DNA of 55,502 nucleotides from CAYVLA01 sp964549615 [NCBI: uncultured Thermococci archaeon] (GTDB lineage: Archaea > CAYQAE01 > CAYVLA01). Position numbers and translations under genes: made by a program. The notes beneath the pieces were generated by a model, which had not been told where the DNA came from, searched no databases, and saw nothing but the letters and a program-made list of their open reading frames with translations. The stretch's first letter is position 1. Every line of letters begins with the position of its first letter. Of the stretch, positions 1-8,070 are shown in pieces. The stretch is from the NCBI GenBank assembly GCA_964549615.1, contig CAZJVP010000052.1, positions 1-55,502 on the forward strand, written 5' to 3'.

Positions 1-531
1 ACTGACCTTGTCCAGACTCGGCGACCCACAGATTGGTCAGAAGCCATGCTGTGGCGGCTGCACTTGATGATCTCACGCAATCGGTGAAAGTATCACGGGA
101 CTGGTACGCCCCACGGACAAAGCTCCGCAGTTTCGATATTCCTCCTCAAGGGGGGTGAAGAGTTCACCCCGGATGGAGTCAAGGCCTACCTGATGCCAAC
201 GGTTGGAAGGGCCGAGATGCCTCAGAGGCTGCAGAGCTGGCTGAGGATGTTCTTGAAGGCAAGCGGCTCCGCACGGACAGCCCCTTTATCCCTGAAAGAT
301 AGACATGTTGAAGAGGTGGAAGCAGAGGAAAAAAGGGCGGCGGGTACGAACTCGGATTCGAATACATTCCCCGCCATCTCCAATTTGTAACCGGAGCAAT
401 AACCGGGCTGTCTTGGGCAATGACGCTCGCCGGCAGGCGCCCAGAAGGCGTACACGCGCGCGTCTACTGCCCCCAACAGGCCGAAGTGTCGACCTTCCGT
501 GCTGATCCTCGACGCGGCCCCTCCACTCTGG
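1..531. other. Leading interval with no convincing intact gene
   Basis: No open frame here has a good start, a promoter and a recognisable product. On the plus strand near 100-225 a short stretch translates to a peptide containing LLKGGEEFTPDGVKAYLMP. This weakly resembles the C-terminal domain of AMP-forming acyl-CoA synthetases, which often read 'VLK-G-EFTPEGVKEYLM'. A stop codon lies just upstream and the similarity fades downstream, so at best it is a decayed remnant. I do not annotate it as a gene. The interval lies beyond the 3' end of the minus-strand gene that ends at 532. Confidence 0.35.
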
Positions 532-1770
532 CTAGCTCCCGACGCTTCTCGTGGCGGATACCGGACGGAACATCCTCCTCTTCACCATGAGCGACCAGAT
601 GACGACTCCAGAAAGGGCCGACGTCGAGGTCACGGTGAGCCACTCAACGAGATAGGCCCACGTCAGCGCCCGTTCCTTAAGTTCCACGGACTCCGCCTCG
701 ATTTCTAGGGCAAGGTCAAAAGCTTCTCTCATTTTGGATTCCACCAGGTCGAACTCATGCTCAAGATAGAGTTCGCCGGCCTCGCTGCCCATGAGCTGCA
801 AGCCCGCCAGCCTTTTCTCGACCCGCTGGGTGTTCGCTCCGAAGCTATCCGCAAACTCGATTATGTTGCCCACGAGAGTTATCCTCGAGCGGAGACGGAT
901 GAAGGAGTCACGCAGGATGTGAACCCTTATCGGATCATCGGGGAGATCCCAGCCCGAGCTAAGCCAGATGAACCCGGTGAAGATGTCCAGCGCATACCTT
1001 TCCTTCCCATCGTTTGTACGCCACATCGAGGTGTCAAACTGATCGGCGGTCACCCACACCAAGGCATTTCCCGGTCCATATCTCCAAGAGATGAATAGGG
1101 GGAACCTCGTCACGCCAGCTCCCAAGAACGCGTTCGTGTGGCAGTAAGCCCAGACCGTTGCACCGGGCCTCTCGAACGTGGGGCGCGCCTCCCCAAACGG
1201 TTTGATGTTCTCGATTCCGAGGGGGATGTAAGGCGTCATGAGCGGCGGGAGGTTGGGGTCTCTGACGATCTCTAGGTCGAACGGCTTATCCCCGGGAGCG
1301 CCCAGCTTGAGGTTCTTCGAGTGATCGTAGGGGAAGCAGTCGTAGAGCTGGGTTTCCAGCCACGGGCCGTAGATGTCCGCGTACTGGCTTTCCATGAAGC
1401 ACAGCGCGCCCCTGCCTCCTTCGGCAATTGCGAGGTAGATGTCCTGAAGCGAATTCGGGGGAAAATACCGCACGACGGGCTGGTTGATCAGGATGAAGTC
1501 GTACTCCAACATTCCCTCAAGATTCCTGGGCAGATAGAGACGGATGATCCGCTTCAGCCCCGCCTCCCCGTACGTCGTGGCGTGCATGTCTCTTGCCACG
1601 ACGAGGGTTGCGTCCAGAGAGGGCTCGGCCTGGCAATATCCCCATATGGGACAGTAACTTGTGTCGACCTCGCCCATCGCGAGGACTCGCATCAAGTGCG
1701 GCGGGGAGACCTGTTCGCCCTGCACGGCAGGGAAAAGGAGGCAAACCAAAATGAGGGCCAGCCTTGTCAC
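532..1770 (-). CDS. Secreted, single-TM-anchored GATase-like protein, paralog A
   Basis: About 412 residues, function unknown. The open frame extends upstream, but a GTG at 1770 starts a signal peptide (VTRLALILVCLLFPAVQG) and sits about 33 bp after a TATA-like box at 1800-1808, so I use that start. The mature protein has an alpha/beta N-terminal half with the motif RLYLPRN. A charged helical region follows, containing IIEFADSFGANT and LYLEHEFD. Near the C-terminus comes W-x-YLVEWLTVT, one membrane helix and a short basic tail (MVKRRMF). The same order and motifs occur in the proteins at 11387-12658 and 38704-39913, so this is a local three-member family. By comparison with paralog C the N-terminal half probably has the class I glutamine-amidotransferase-like fold, without an evident catalytic triad. 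Predicted to face the cell exterior. The link to the GATase fold is inference. Confidence 0.7.
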   Translation of the reverse strand: MTRLALILVCLLFPAVQGEQVSPPHLMRVLAMGEVDTSYCPIWGYCQAEPSLDATLVVARDMHATTYGEAGLKRIIRLYLPRNLEGMLEYDFILINQPVVRYFPPNSLQDIYLAIAEGGRGALCFMESQYADIYGPWLETQLYDCFPYDHSKNLKLGAPGDKPFDLEIVRDPNLPPLMTPYIPLGIENIKPFGEARPTFERPGATVWAYCHTNAFLGAGVTRFPLFISWRYGPGNALVWVTADQFDTSMWRTNDGKERYALDIFTGFIWLSSGWDLPDDPIRVHILRDSFIRLRSRITLVGNIIEFADSFGANTQRVEKRLAGLQLMGSEAGELYLEHEFDLVESKMREAFDLALEIEAESVELKERALTWAYLVEWLTVTSTSALSGVVIWSLMVKRRMFRPVSATRSVGS

Positions 1771-1799
1771 GGAGTCGCCGTGTAACGCTTTGATGCCCC

Positions 1800-1808
1800 T
1801 GTATAAGT
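1800..1808 (-). promoter_or_regulatory. TATA-like box of paralog A, next to operator-like half sites
   Basis: Read on the minus strand the box is CTTATAC, about 33 bp before the GTG at 1770, the spacing of an archaeal short-leader promoter. On the plus strand 1780-1789 (GTGTAACGCT) and 1801-1810 (GTATAAGTCG) closely resemble two units of the 10-bp repeat at 2341-2360 (GTCTAACGCT, GTATAAGCGC), here 21 bp apart instead of 10. A common regulator for both promoters is inference. Confidence 0.4.
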
Positions 1809-2011
1809 CGTTTTCTTTGAGCCGTGACCTGCAGCGAGGATCACCGGCCACGAGCTGTTGAGAAGAATGCCGGCACGGCGCTGACCCCGATATTGATGTC
1901 TCGGCAGTCAAGCTAACTGATCGGAGAATGCGGCGGCTGATGTGGCGCAAAGGGCAGCTAGGATGGCGCGGGACATCGTCCGATAAACTTAATAAGAACG
2001 ATGTCAAATGT

Positions 2012-2227
2012 ATGACAACTCACAGCCAGCGGGGAACGGTCGTGACCAAGACCATTTGCCTTAGGATGGAAGACGAGACGATGGAGATCCTGCAGAAGGC
2101 GGCGAGCCACCGGAAAGAGAACATCTCGGTGTTCGTCAGGCGAGCGATCTTCAGGGAGCTCGCCCAACTCGGCTATCTGAGCCCCGAGGAGACGAAAGCT
2201 CTCCTCTGGTGGCAGCAGAAGAAGTGA
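2012..2227 (+). CDS. Small ribbon-helix-helix DNA-binding protein
   Basis: 71 residues if started at the ATG at 2012. That start fits a leaderless transcript, because an AT-rich TATA-like element (AAACTTAATAAG) lies at about 1985-1996. A GTG at 2042 is an alternative that trims ten residues. The core TKTICLRMEDETMEILQKAA fits the RHH beta strand and helix A, and the following segment (HRKENISVFVRRAIF) fits helix B of CopG/Arc/MetJ-type regulators, which bind DNA as dimers and often stack side by side on direct repeats. The gene lies directly upstream of five 10-bp tandem repeats (2321-2370) and the hydrogenase operon, so it is the obvious candidate for the factor that binds them. No toxin partner is adjacent. 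Confidence 0.75.
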   Translation: MTTHSQRGTVVTKTICLRMEDETMEILQKAASHRKENISVFVRRAIFRELAQLGYLSPEETKALLWWQQKK

Positions 2228-2320
2228 CTCGCCAGTCCGCTCAGGGTGATGCGAGCCCTTCCACAGCAAACTACAGCTCCGTGACTAGCCTAGAAAGGGT
2301 ATTCAGAGGGAGGAAGCATT

Positions 2321-2370
2321 TTAAAACGCCGTTAAACGCCGTCTAACGCTGTATAAGCGCGTCTAACGGA
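2321..2370. promoter_or_regulatory. Five 10-bp tandem repeats: likely operator in the hydrogenase promoter
   Basis: Five consecutive 10-bp units run exactly in phase from 2321 to 2370, with consensus GTnTAACGCC. Units two and three are GTTAAACGCC and GTCTAACGCT, and unit five is GTCTAACGGA. One unit per helical turn puts all sites on one face of the DNA. AT-rich promoter-like elements (TTTTAAAA at 2319-2326 and GTATAAG at 2351-2357) lie within the array, and the operon start follows at 2406 with a Shine-Dalgarno GGAGG at 2393-2397. Occupancy would therefore be expected to block transcription. The RHH protein encoded at 2012-2227 is the likely ligand (inference). Confidence 0.65.
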
Positions 2371-2405
2371 AACAGCTCAAACATCGTTATTCGGAGGAAG
2401 CGACC

Positions 2406-2987
2406 ATGCAGGCAGGGACCCCTCAGGCGCCCATAAGTTCAAGATCCTACGGCCGCCCAGCCTTCCCGCAGCGCACCATCGTTGCGATCGAGGCCGGCAG
2501 GCCGCAGGGACCCGGTCTTCCCAAGAGAGAACTCGAGGCGCGCGACGATCTGATCCGCATTATCCGCGAAAACCGAGGCAGATCATCCGCTCTGATCAGT
2601 GTGCTCCACGATGTTCAGAACAGCCTTGGGCACATCCCGCTCTGGGCTCAGCTCACCGTATCCCAGGAAATGGGGATACCGTTCAGCACCGTCCACGGCG
2701 TTGTTACCTTCTACAACTTCTTCTCCCAACAGCCAAAGGGCAGGCACACGATCCAGATCTGCCAGGGGACAGCCTGTTACGTACGTGGGGGGAGAAGGAT
2801 CCTGCAGCAGCTGGCAAGGAGACTTGGCGTCCGGCCGGGTGAGACCACGAAAGACGGCAGCTTCTCTTTGGAGATCGTTCGCTGCCTAGGATGCTGCGGC
2901 CTTGCCCCCGTTATTTCAATCGACGGCAAGGTCTACCGTCGGATGAATCCCAAGAAGGCGGCGGAGATCCTAGAGGGTTACAACTAG
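2406..2987 (+). CDS. hydC: NuoE/HydC-like [2Fe-2S] thioredoxin-fold subunit of the hydrogenase
   Basis: 193 residues. The thioredoxin-like [2Fe-2S] domain of NuoE/HoxE/HydC is clear, with cluster ligands C119-x4-C124 (CQGTAC) and C160-x3-C164 (CLGCC). The segment VHGVVTFYNFF before the first pair is also typical. The first ~45 residues are a low-complexity extension not usual for the family. GGAGG at 2393-2397 supports the ATG. In bidirectional and bifurcating hydrogenases this subunit carries a [2Fe-2S] cluster beside the flavin subunit and takes part in NAD(H) chemistry. It is the first gene of a tight five-gene operon (2406-10054) with the 10-bp repeat array in front. Confidence 0.92.
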   Translation: MQAGTPQAPISSRSYGRPAFPQRTIVAIEAGRPQGPGLPKRELEARDDLIRIIRENRGRSSALISVLHDVQNSLGHIPLWAQLTVSQEMGIPFSTVHGVVTFYNFFSQQPKGRHTIQICQGTACYVRGGRRILQQLARRLGVRPGETTKDGSFSLEIVRCLGCCGLAPVISIDGKVYRRMNPKKAAEILEGYN

Positions 2988-3015
2988 CCGCCGAATGGAA
3001 GCACAGGATGTCTGA

Positions 3016-6000
3016 ATGTTGAGAATCCCCAATGCGGAAGCCCTTTCAGATCTTGCGCGGGCATGCAAGGCGGAGGCAGACGCAAGGAAGGCCAGCCGCC
3101 AAGTTCTGGTTCACAACGGCACCTGTGGGATAGCCTCCGGCTCCAAGCTCGTCAGATCCTATCTGGACGAGCACCTCGGAGAGCAGGCAGGAATCGTGGT
3201 CCGCGACACGAGCTGTTGTGGGGCCTGTCACCAGGAGCCCATGATAACCGTGGTCGAAACCGATGGAACCCAGATCATCTACGGAGATCTGACGCGGGAA
3301 AAGCTTGCCAAGATCGTCAAGGAGCACCTAAGGGGCGGCCATCCGGTCCGAGAGCTGATGACCGACGGCTCGAATCCCTTCTTTCAGAAACAGGTCAAGA
3401 GGGTGACGAGGCTTCTTGGCGTCATAGACCCCTATGATATCAGGGACTACATCGCCCACGATGGCTATCAGGCGCTTGCAAAGGTCCTTTCCCTTCCAAG
3501 GGAGAAAGTTGTCGAGGAGGTCACCAGATCGGGGCTGAGGGGACGGGGCGGGGCGGGATTCCCGACCGGCCTGAAATGGTCCTTCGCGGCGAAAGCCCAG
3601 GGAAGTCCAAAATATGTGATCTGCAACGCCGATGAGGGGGATCCAGGCGCCTACATGGACAGGGCGATAGTCGAGGGATGCCCCCATTCCGTCATCGAGG
3701 GGCTATGCATAGCCGCCTACGCGATCGGCGCCAACAAGGGCTTTGTCTACATCCGGGCAGAGTATCCGCTGGCCGTCGAAGTCATCACCAACGCCATCGA
3801 CCAGGCCAGGGATTTGGGCCTATTCGGGGAGAACATACTGGGAAGCGGGTTCAACTTCGACATCGAGGTCTGTCTTGGAGCGGGCGCATTCGTCTGTGGC
3901 GAGGAAACGGCGCTCATCGCCTCCATAGAGGGCAAGAGAGGGAGCCCACGCCCGAGGCCTCCCTTCCCGGCCAACCAGGGCCTTTACGGCAAGCCCACGG
4001 TCATCAACAACGTGAAGACCCTCGCCAACATACCCCTCATATTCCTCCATGGTGCTGACTGGTTCGCAAGCCTTGGAACCGAAAAGAGCAAGGGCACCGT
4101 CATTTTCTCCCTCACAGGCAAGGTCAGAAGAAGCGGATTGATCGAGGTACCCCTGGGTACAACACTTGGGGAGGTCATCTTCGACATCGGAGGGGGAGTT
4201 TCGGCCGGGAAGCGGTTCAAGGCCGTCCAACTCGGGGGCCCCTCCGGTGGGTGCATCCCGGGCAAGTACCTGAACACGCCCATAGACTACGCCGACATCG
4301 AGGCGCTCGGGGCCATAATGGGCTCCGGCGGAATGATCGTGATGGACGAGGACTCCTGCATGCCGGATATGGCAAGGTTCTTCATGGAGTTCACGAAGGA
4401 CGAGTCGTGCGGCAAGTGCACTCCATGCAGGGCGGGCATCCCCCAGATGCTCGGGATCTTGGATAAGGTGACGAGTGGAAGGGCCGAGCTGGAGGACCTC
4501 CAAGTCCTAGAGGAGTTGGGCAAGATGGTGAAGGAGTGCTCCCTGTGCGGCTTGGGCCAAACTGCCCCAAACCCCGTCCTAAGCACCCTCCGCCACTTCA
4601 GGGACGAGTACGTGGCCCACATCATCGACTACAGATGTCCGGCCGCCGTTTGTCAGCCTCTCTTCACTGCCCCGTGCCAGCACGCATGCCCTCTGGGAAA
4701 CGACATACCCTCGATCATGGCGCTTGTCAAAGAGGGACGATACGAGGACGCCTATCTGCTGCTTCGGCAGCGCAACCCTCTGCCATCGGTTTGCGGAAGG
4801 GTCTGCGTTCGCTATTGCGAGGGGAAGTGTCGCCGGTCCCAGATCGATGAGCACCTATCCATAAACCACCTGCTGAGATTCGTGGCCGACTATGCCATCG
4901 AAAAGGGGATCGAATACGTCCCCGAGATCAAGGAGAAGAAGAAACAGAAAGTGGCGATCGTTGGTTCCGGCCCCGCCGGCCTGTCGGCGGCATACGACCT
5001 TGCCTTGAACGGATACGGCGTGACCGTCTTCGAAGCCACATCAAAGCCCGGGGGAATGATGGTCTGGGGCATACCGGCCTACCGCCTGCCCAGGGCCGCG
5101 CTCGAGGCCGACCTTAGGGTATTCCGCAGGATGGGGATTGAGATCAAGCTGAACAGCAGGGTGACCGATGTCGAGTCGCTCCTAAGACAGGGCTACGACG
5201 CGGTCTTCATTGCCAGCGGGCTGCCAAGGGGGCGCAAGATGGGCATCCCGGGAGAGGACCTCGATGGGGTATACGAGGGCGTTGATTTCCTCAGGAAGCT
5301 AAATGCGGGAGAGAAGCTCGAGGTAGGACAGAGAGTCGCAGTGGTGGGCGGGGGCAACGTTGCGGTCGACGCCGCCAGGGCAAGCTTGCGGCTAGGTGCC
5401 GAGAAGGTCTACATAGTCTACAGACGTGAAAGGGCGGACATGCCCGCAATAGCCGAGGAGATCGAGGCGGCCGAGGAGGAAGGCGTAGAGATAATGCCCC
5501 TCACCAATCCGCGCAGGATCATCGGTTCCAACGGGAGGGTTTCGGGCCTTGAGTGCGCCCAGATGTCCTTGAGCGGGTTCGATGATAGCTGCCGAAGGGT
5601 GCCGCACGAGGTCGAGGGCTCGCGAATACTGCTCGAGGTCGACACGGTGATCGAAGCCATCGGACAGGCTGCCGAGAACGACTTCCTCCAAGGCAAGGTC
5701 CTGACCGACAGACAGGGTTTGATCCTTGCGGATGAGAGAACACTGGAAACCAATGTTCCGGGGATCTTTGCGGGAGGCGATGTGGTCACCGGACCATCAA
5801 CCGTGGTCGAGGCGATAGCCGCGGGACAGAGGGGAGCCCATTCGGTGATGAGCTATCTCCGTAATCAGCCCATACCCAAGAGGGTTTCCAGGGAAATACC
5901 CCTCAAGATCGAAATCCCGCAGGGTGAGATCAAGGACGAGGTACCCGAAGAACGCCATGTGAAATGGGCGGTCTGCCCTGCCCGGGAGAGACGTTCCGAC

Positions 6001-6084
6001 TTCCGGGAGGTCGCCCATGGTTATACCGAGGCGCAGGCCCGCAGGGAAGCGTCGCGGTGCCTCAGGTGTGATCTCGAGGTGTGA
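3016..6084 (+). CDS. hydB: NuoF/HydB-like flavoprotein fused to a GltD/NfnB-type FAD-NAD(P)H module
   Basis: 1022 residues, about twice a normal NuoF. Residues ~30-105 form an N-terminal thioredoxin-like [2Fe-2S] domain (C37, C67, C71). Residues ~170-540 are the NuoF core: GRGGAGFPTGLKWSF at 176-190 for FMN/NADH, NADEGDPGAYMDRA from 204, GEETALIASIEG around 295-306, and the [4Fe-4S] motif SCGKCTPCR at 464-472 with a fourth Cys near 511. From ~545 the usual HydB C-terminal ferredoxin domain is replaced by a complete glutamate-synthase-beta/NfnB-like module. This has a Cys-rich domain (C554, C558, C593, C597, C601, C605), an FAD Rossmann motif VAIVGSGPAGLSAA at 646, a second dinucleotide motif VAVVGGGNVAVDAA at 774, and FAGGDVVTGP at 918. 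The fusion suggests two nicotinamide/flavin sites in one polypeptide. Which carriers are used, and whether electrons are bifurcated, is inference. The frame is continuous with no sign of a misassembled junction. Confidence 0.9.
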   Translation: MLRIPNAEALSDLARACKAEADARKASRQVLVHNGTCGIASGSKLVRSYLDEHLGEQAGIVVRDTSCCGACHQEPMITVVETDGTQIIYGDLTREKLAKIVKEHLRGGHPVRELMTDGSNPFFQKQVKRVTRLLGVIDPYDIRDYIAHDGYQALAKVLSLPREKVVEEVTRSGLRGRGGAGFPTGLKWSFAAKAQGSPKYVICNADEGDPGAYMDRAIVEGCPHSVIEGLCIAAYAIGANKGFVYIRAEYPLAVEVITNAIDQARDLGLFGENILGSGFNFDIEVCLGAGAFVCGEETALIASIEGKRGSPRPRPPFPANQGLYGKPTVINNVKTLANIPLIFLHGADWFASLGTEKSKGTVIFSLTGKVRRSGLIEVPLGTTLGEVIFDIGGGVSAGKRFKAVQLGGPSGGCIPGKYLNTPIDYADIEALGAIMGSGGMIVMDEDSCMPDMARFFMEFTKDESCGKCTPCRAGIPQMLGILDKVTSGRAELEDLQVLEELGKMVKECSLCGLGQTAPNPVLSTLRHFRDEYVAHIIDYRCPAAVCQPLFTAPCQHACPLGNDIPSIMALVKEGRYEDAYLLLRQRNPLPSVCGRVCVRYCEGKCRRSQIDEHLSINHLLRFVADYAIEKGIEYVPEIKEKKKQKVAIVGSGPAGLSAAYDLALNGYGVTVFEATSKPGGMMVWGIPAYRLPRAALEADLRVFRRMGIEIKLNSRVTDVESLLRQGYDAVFIASGLPRGRKMGIPGEDLDGVYEGVDFLRKLNAGEKLEVGQRVAVVGGGNVAVDAARASLRLGAEKVYIVYRRERADMPAIAEEIEAAEEEGVEIMPLTNPRRIIGSNGRVSGLECAQMSLSGFDDSCRRVPHEVEGSRILLEVDTVIEAIGQAAENDFLQGKVLTDRQGLILADERTLETNVPGIFAGGDVVTGPSTVVEAIAAGQRGAHSVMSYLRNQPIPKRVSREIPLKIEIPQGEIKDEVPEERHVKWAVCPARERRSDFREVAHGYTEAQARREASRCLRCDLEV

Positions 6085-6087
6085 AGC

Positions 6088-8070
6088 GTGTCCGGGGACG
6101 AGTTTACCGCCATCGTCGACGGAAGGCCTGTAAAGGGCACCAAGGGAGCCACCATACTCGAGCTCTGTAGGGCCAACGACATCTACATCCCCACGTTGTG
6201 CCACTTGGACGGCCTTTCGGGGAACGGGGGATGCCGGATGTGCCTGGTCGATGTGGAAGGCCAGAGGAGGCCGGTTCCCGCATGTATGACCCTGGCGGCC
6301 GAGGGCATGAAGATCGTGACCAACAGCCCGCAGCTGACAAGCTACCGGCGCATGGTCCTCGAGCTTCTCCTGAGTGAGCGTAACCACTTCTGTTTCTTCT
6401 GCGAGAAGAGCGGGGACTGCGAGCTTCAGTCCCTCTGCTACGAGTTCGGCATAGACCACCCGAGGTTTCCGGGGATGTTCCCTCCCCTAGGCCTTGACGC
6501 GACCGCCGAGGCCCTGGCAATAGACAACAACAGGTGCATCCTGTGCGGCAGGTGTGTCCGGGTATGCAACGAGATCGTGGGCAACAATACCCTAGACTTC
6601 GCAAGGCGCGGGTCAAACACGGTCATAAACGAGCCCGACCTCCTTCCTCTCGGTCAGTCCAACTGCATCCAGTGCGGTGCATGCGTCGAGGTTTGCCCGA
6701 CGGGGGCCATCTTCGGGAAGCTGAGCAGCTACAGGGGTAGAAAGGCACAGTGCATGGTGCTAAGGACCACATGTTGCGAGTGCCCGATGGCCTGCGACCT
6801 GACTGTCCATGTGCGCGACAATAACATCGTCATGATCACGGGCGGCGGGCTGCAGTCGCGGTTTGGGGGGCAGCTCTGCAAGAGGGGCCGGTTCGATCTG
6901 CTGTCCCGCAGCTACGACAGGATAGTTGCACCACGTATCGTTAGAGGCAATTCCCAGATCAAGGCCGACCTGCCTGAAGCCTTAGCCACGGCATCCAGGC
7001 TACTGCGCGAGGTCCAACGCAGGCATGGCAAGGACAGCGTGGCGGGGATCATATCGCCGCGATGCACAAACGAGGCAATCATGGCCTTCAAGGAGTTCGT
7101 CGAGAAGACGCTGAGGACCAAGAACGTGTTCATCATCGAGTCCGCATTCGGGGTCTTGAGCGACAGGATCTTGAAGGCGATGGAGAAAGAAGGTCTAGGT
7201 CGATTCTCCGAGTGCAGGACGGCAGAGCTTGCCCAAGCGGACTTGATCGTGGCGATCGGACTTGGACGGTCGGAGCCGCATCCCATCATCGCATCCAACG
7301 TAAGAAGGGCCCTCAACAAAGGCGCCCATCTGATAATCGTCGCGGGTTCAGAGAACGTCCTGTCCGCGCGCGCCAGCCTGATGATAAGCGCGGATGAGGG
7401 CAGGCTCGCACCAGTCGTGAAGACTCTGGCCAGCCTCGTCGGCGCGGCTGCCAGGGGGGACGAGCGATCCATTCAGGATACCATGCGAAAATCGTCGGAT
7501 CTCCAGCATGAGGAGATGTCCGCGTTCCTGACATACGTTCGCGGGGCGAAGAAGGTCGTGACCATCGCAGGCGGGGAGATCGAGCCCGATCCCGCCGTCC
7601 TCAAGGCCGTCGCCCTCCTGGCCGCGGCCCTGGCCAAGGCCGACAATGGACCGGTGCCCGCCATCTTCCTTCGATCAGGGGGAAATGCCAGGGGCGCCCT
7701 TGACCTACTCGGCGAGGATCTCAGAAGCCTCCCCACCGATCTTGGGAAGTTCGGCATCCGGGCGGCGTACATGTTGCTTTCCGACGAAGATCCTGGGACT
7801 GTTGATCGGATCGATCTTGCGGGGTTGGAGGCCATCGTCACCCAAGCGTCCTTCGAGTCGGATCTTACCAGCAGAGCCGACGTCGTCATCCCATCCAGGA
7901 CCTGGGCGGAGAGATCCGGCACCATGACCGACATCGATGGGGAAGTGAGGAAGATCAGCCAAGTCCTCGTCCCGCCCGATGGGGTCCGCTCGGACGAGGA
8001 GATCATCCACGAGCTGGCGCGACGCTGGGCGCAGGGTGCGCCGGACGAAAGCAAGGGAGGGATTGCTTGA
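6088..8070 (+). CDS. hydA: NuoG/HydA-like iron-sulfur subunit of the hydrogenase
   Basis: 660 residues, GTG start three bases after the preceding stop. Domains in order: an N-terminal [2Fe-2S] ferredoxin (C38, C49, C52, C66); a His-Cys3 [4Fe-4S] site (H100, C102, C105, C111); two classical [4Fe-4S] motifs (C150/C153/C156/C160 and C193/C196/C199/C203); then a molybdopterin-oxidoreductase-like [4Fe-4S] domain (C230 or C229, C232, C236, C264) followed by ~390 residues of NuoG/FdhA-like fold. There is no [FeFe] H-cluster domain, so the hydrogen-active site must be the NiFe subunits encoded next. The protein should wire the small subunit to the flavin subunit. The C-terminal part probably lacks a functional molybdenum site, as in NuoG, but I cannot prove this from motifs alone. 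Confidence 0.9.
   Translation: MSGDEFTAIVDGRPVKGTKGATILELCRANDIYIPTLCHLDGLSGNGGCRMCLVDVEGQRRPVPACMTLAAEGMKIVTNSPQLTSYRRMVLELLLSERNHFCFFCEKSGDCELQSLCYEFGIDHPRFPGMFPPLGLDATAEALAIDNNRCILCGRCVRVCNEIVGNNTLDFARRGSNTVINEPDLLPLGQSNCIQCGACVEVCPTGAIFGKLSSYRGRKAQCMVLRTTCCECPMACDLTVHVRDNNIVMITGGGLQSRFGGQLCKRGRFDLLSRSYDRIVAPRIVRGNSQIKADLPEALATASRLLREVQRRHGKDSVAGIISPRCTNEAIMAFKEFVEKTLRTKNVFIIESAFGVLSDRILKAMEKEGLGRFSECRTAELAQADLIVAIGLGRSEPHPIIASNVRRALNKGAHLIIVAGSENVLSARASLMISADEGRLAPVVKTLASLVGAAARGDERSIQDTMRKSSDLQHEEMSAFLTYVRGAKKVVTIAGGEIEPDPAVLKAVALLAAALAKADNGPVPAIFLRSGGNARGALDLLGEDLRSLPTDLGKFGIRAAYMLLSDEDPGTVDRIDLAGLEAIVTQASFESDLTSRADVVIPSRTWAERSGTMTDIDGEVRKISQVLVPPDGVRSDEEIIHELARRWAQGAPDESKGGIA

Noticed and set aside
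2321-2370. CRISPR array
   Set aside because: Repeats are 10 bp with no spacers between them, and no cas genes are present; a phased operator explains them better.
3820-4503. Long minus-strand frame inside the NuoF-GltD gene
   Set aside because: It mirrors the coding frame of a well-recognised protein in GC-rich DNA, has no promoter and its translation has no family features.
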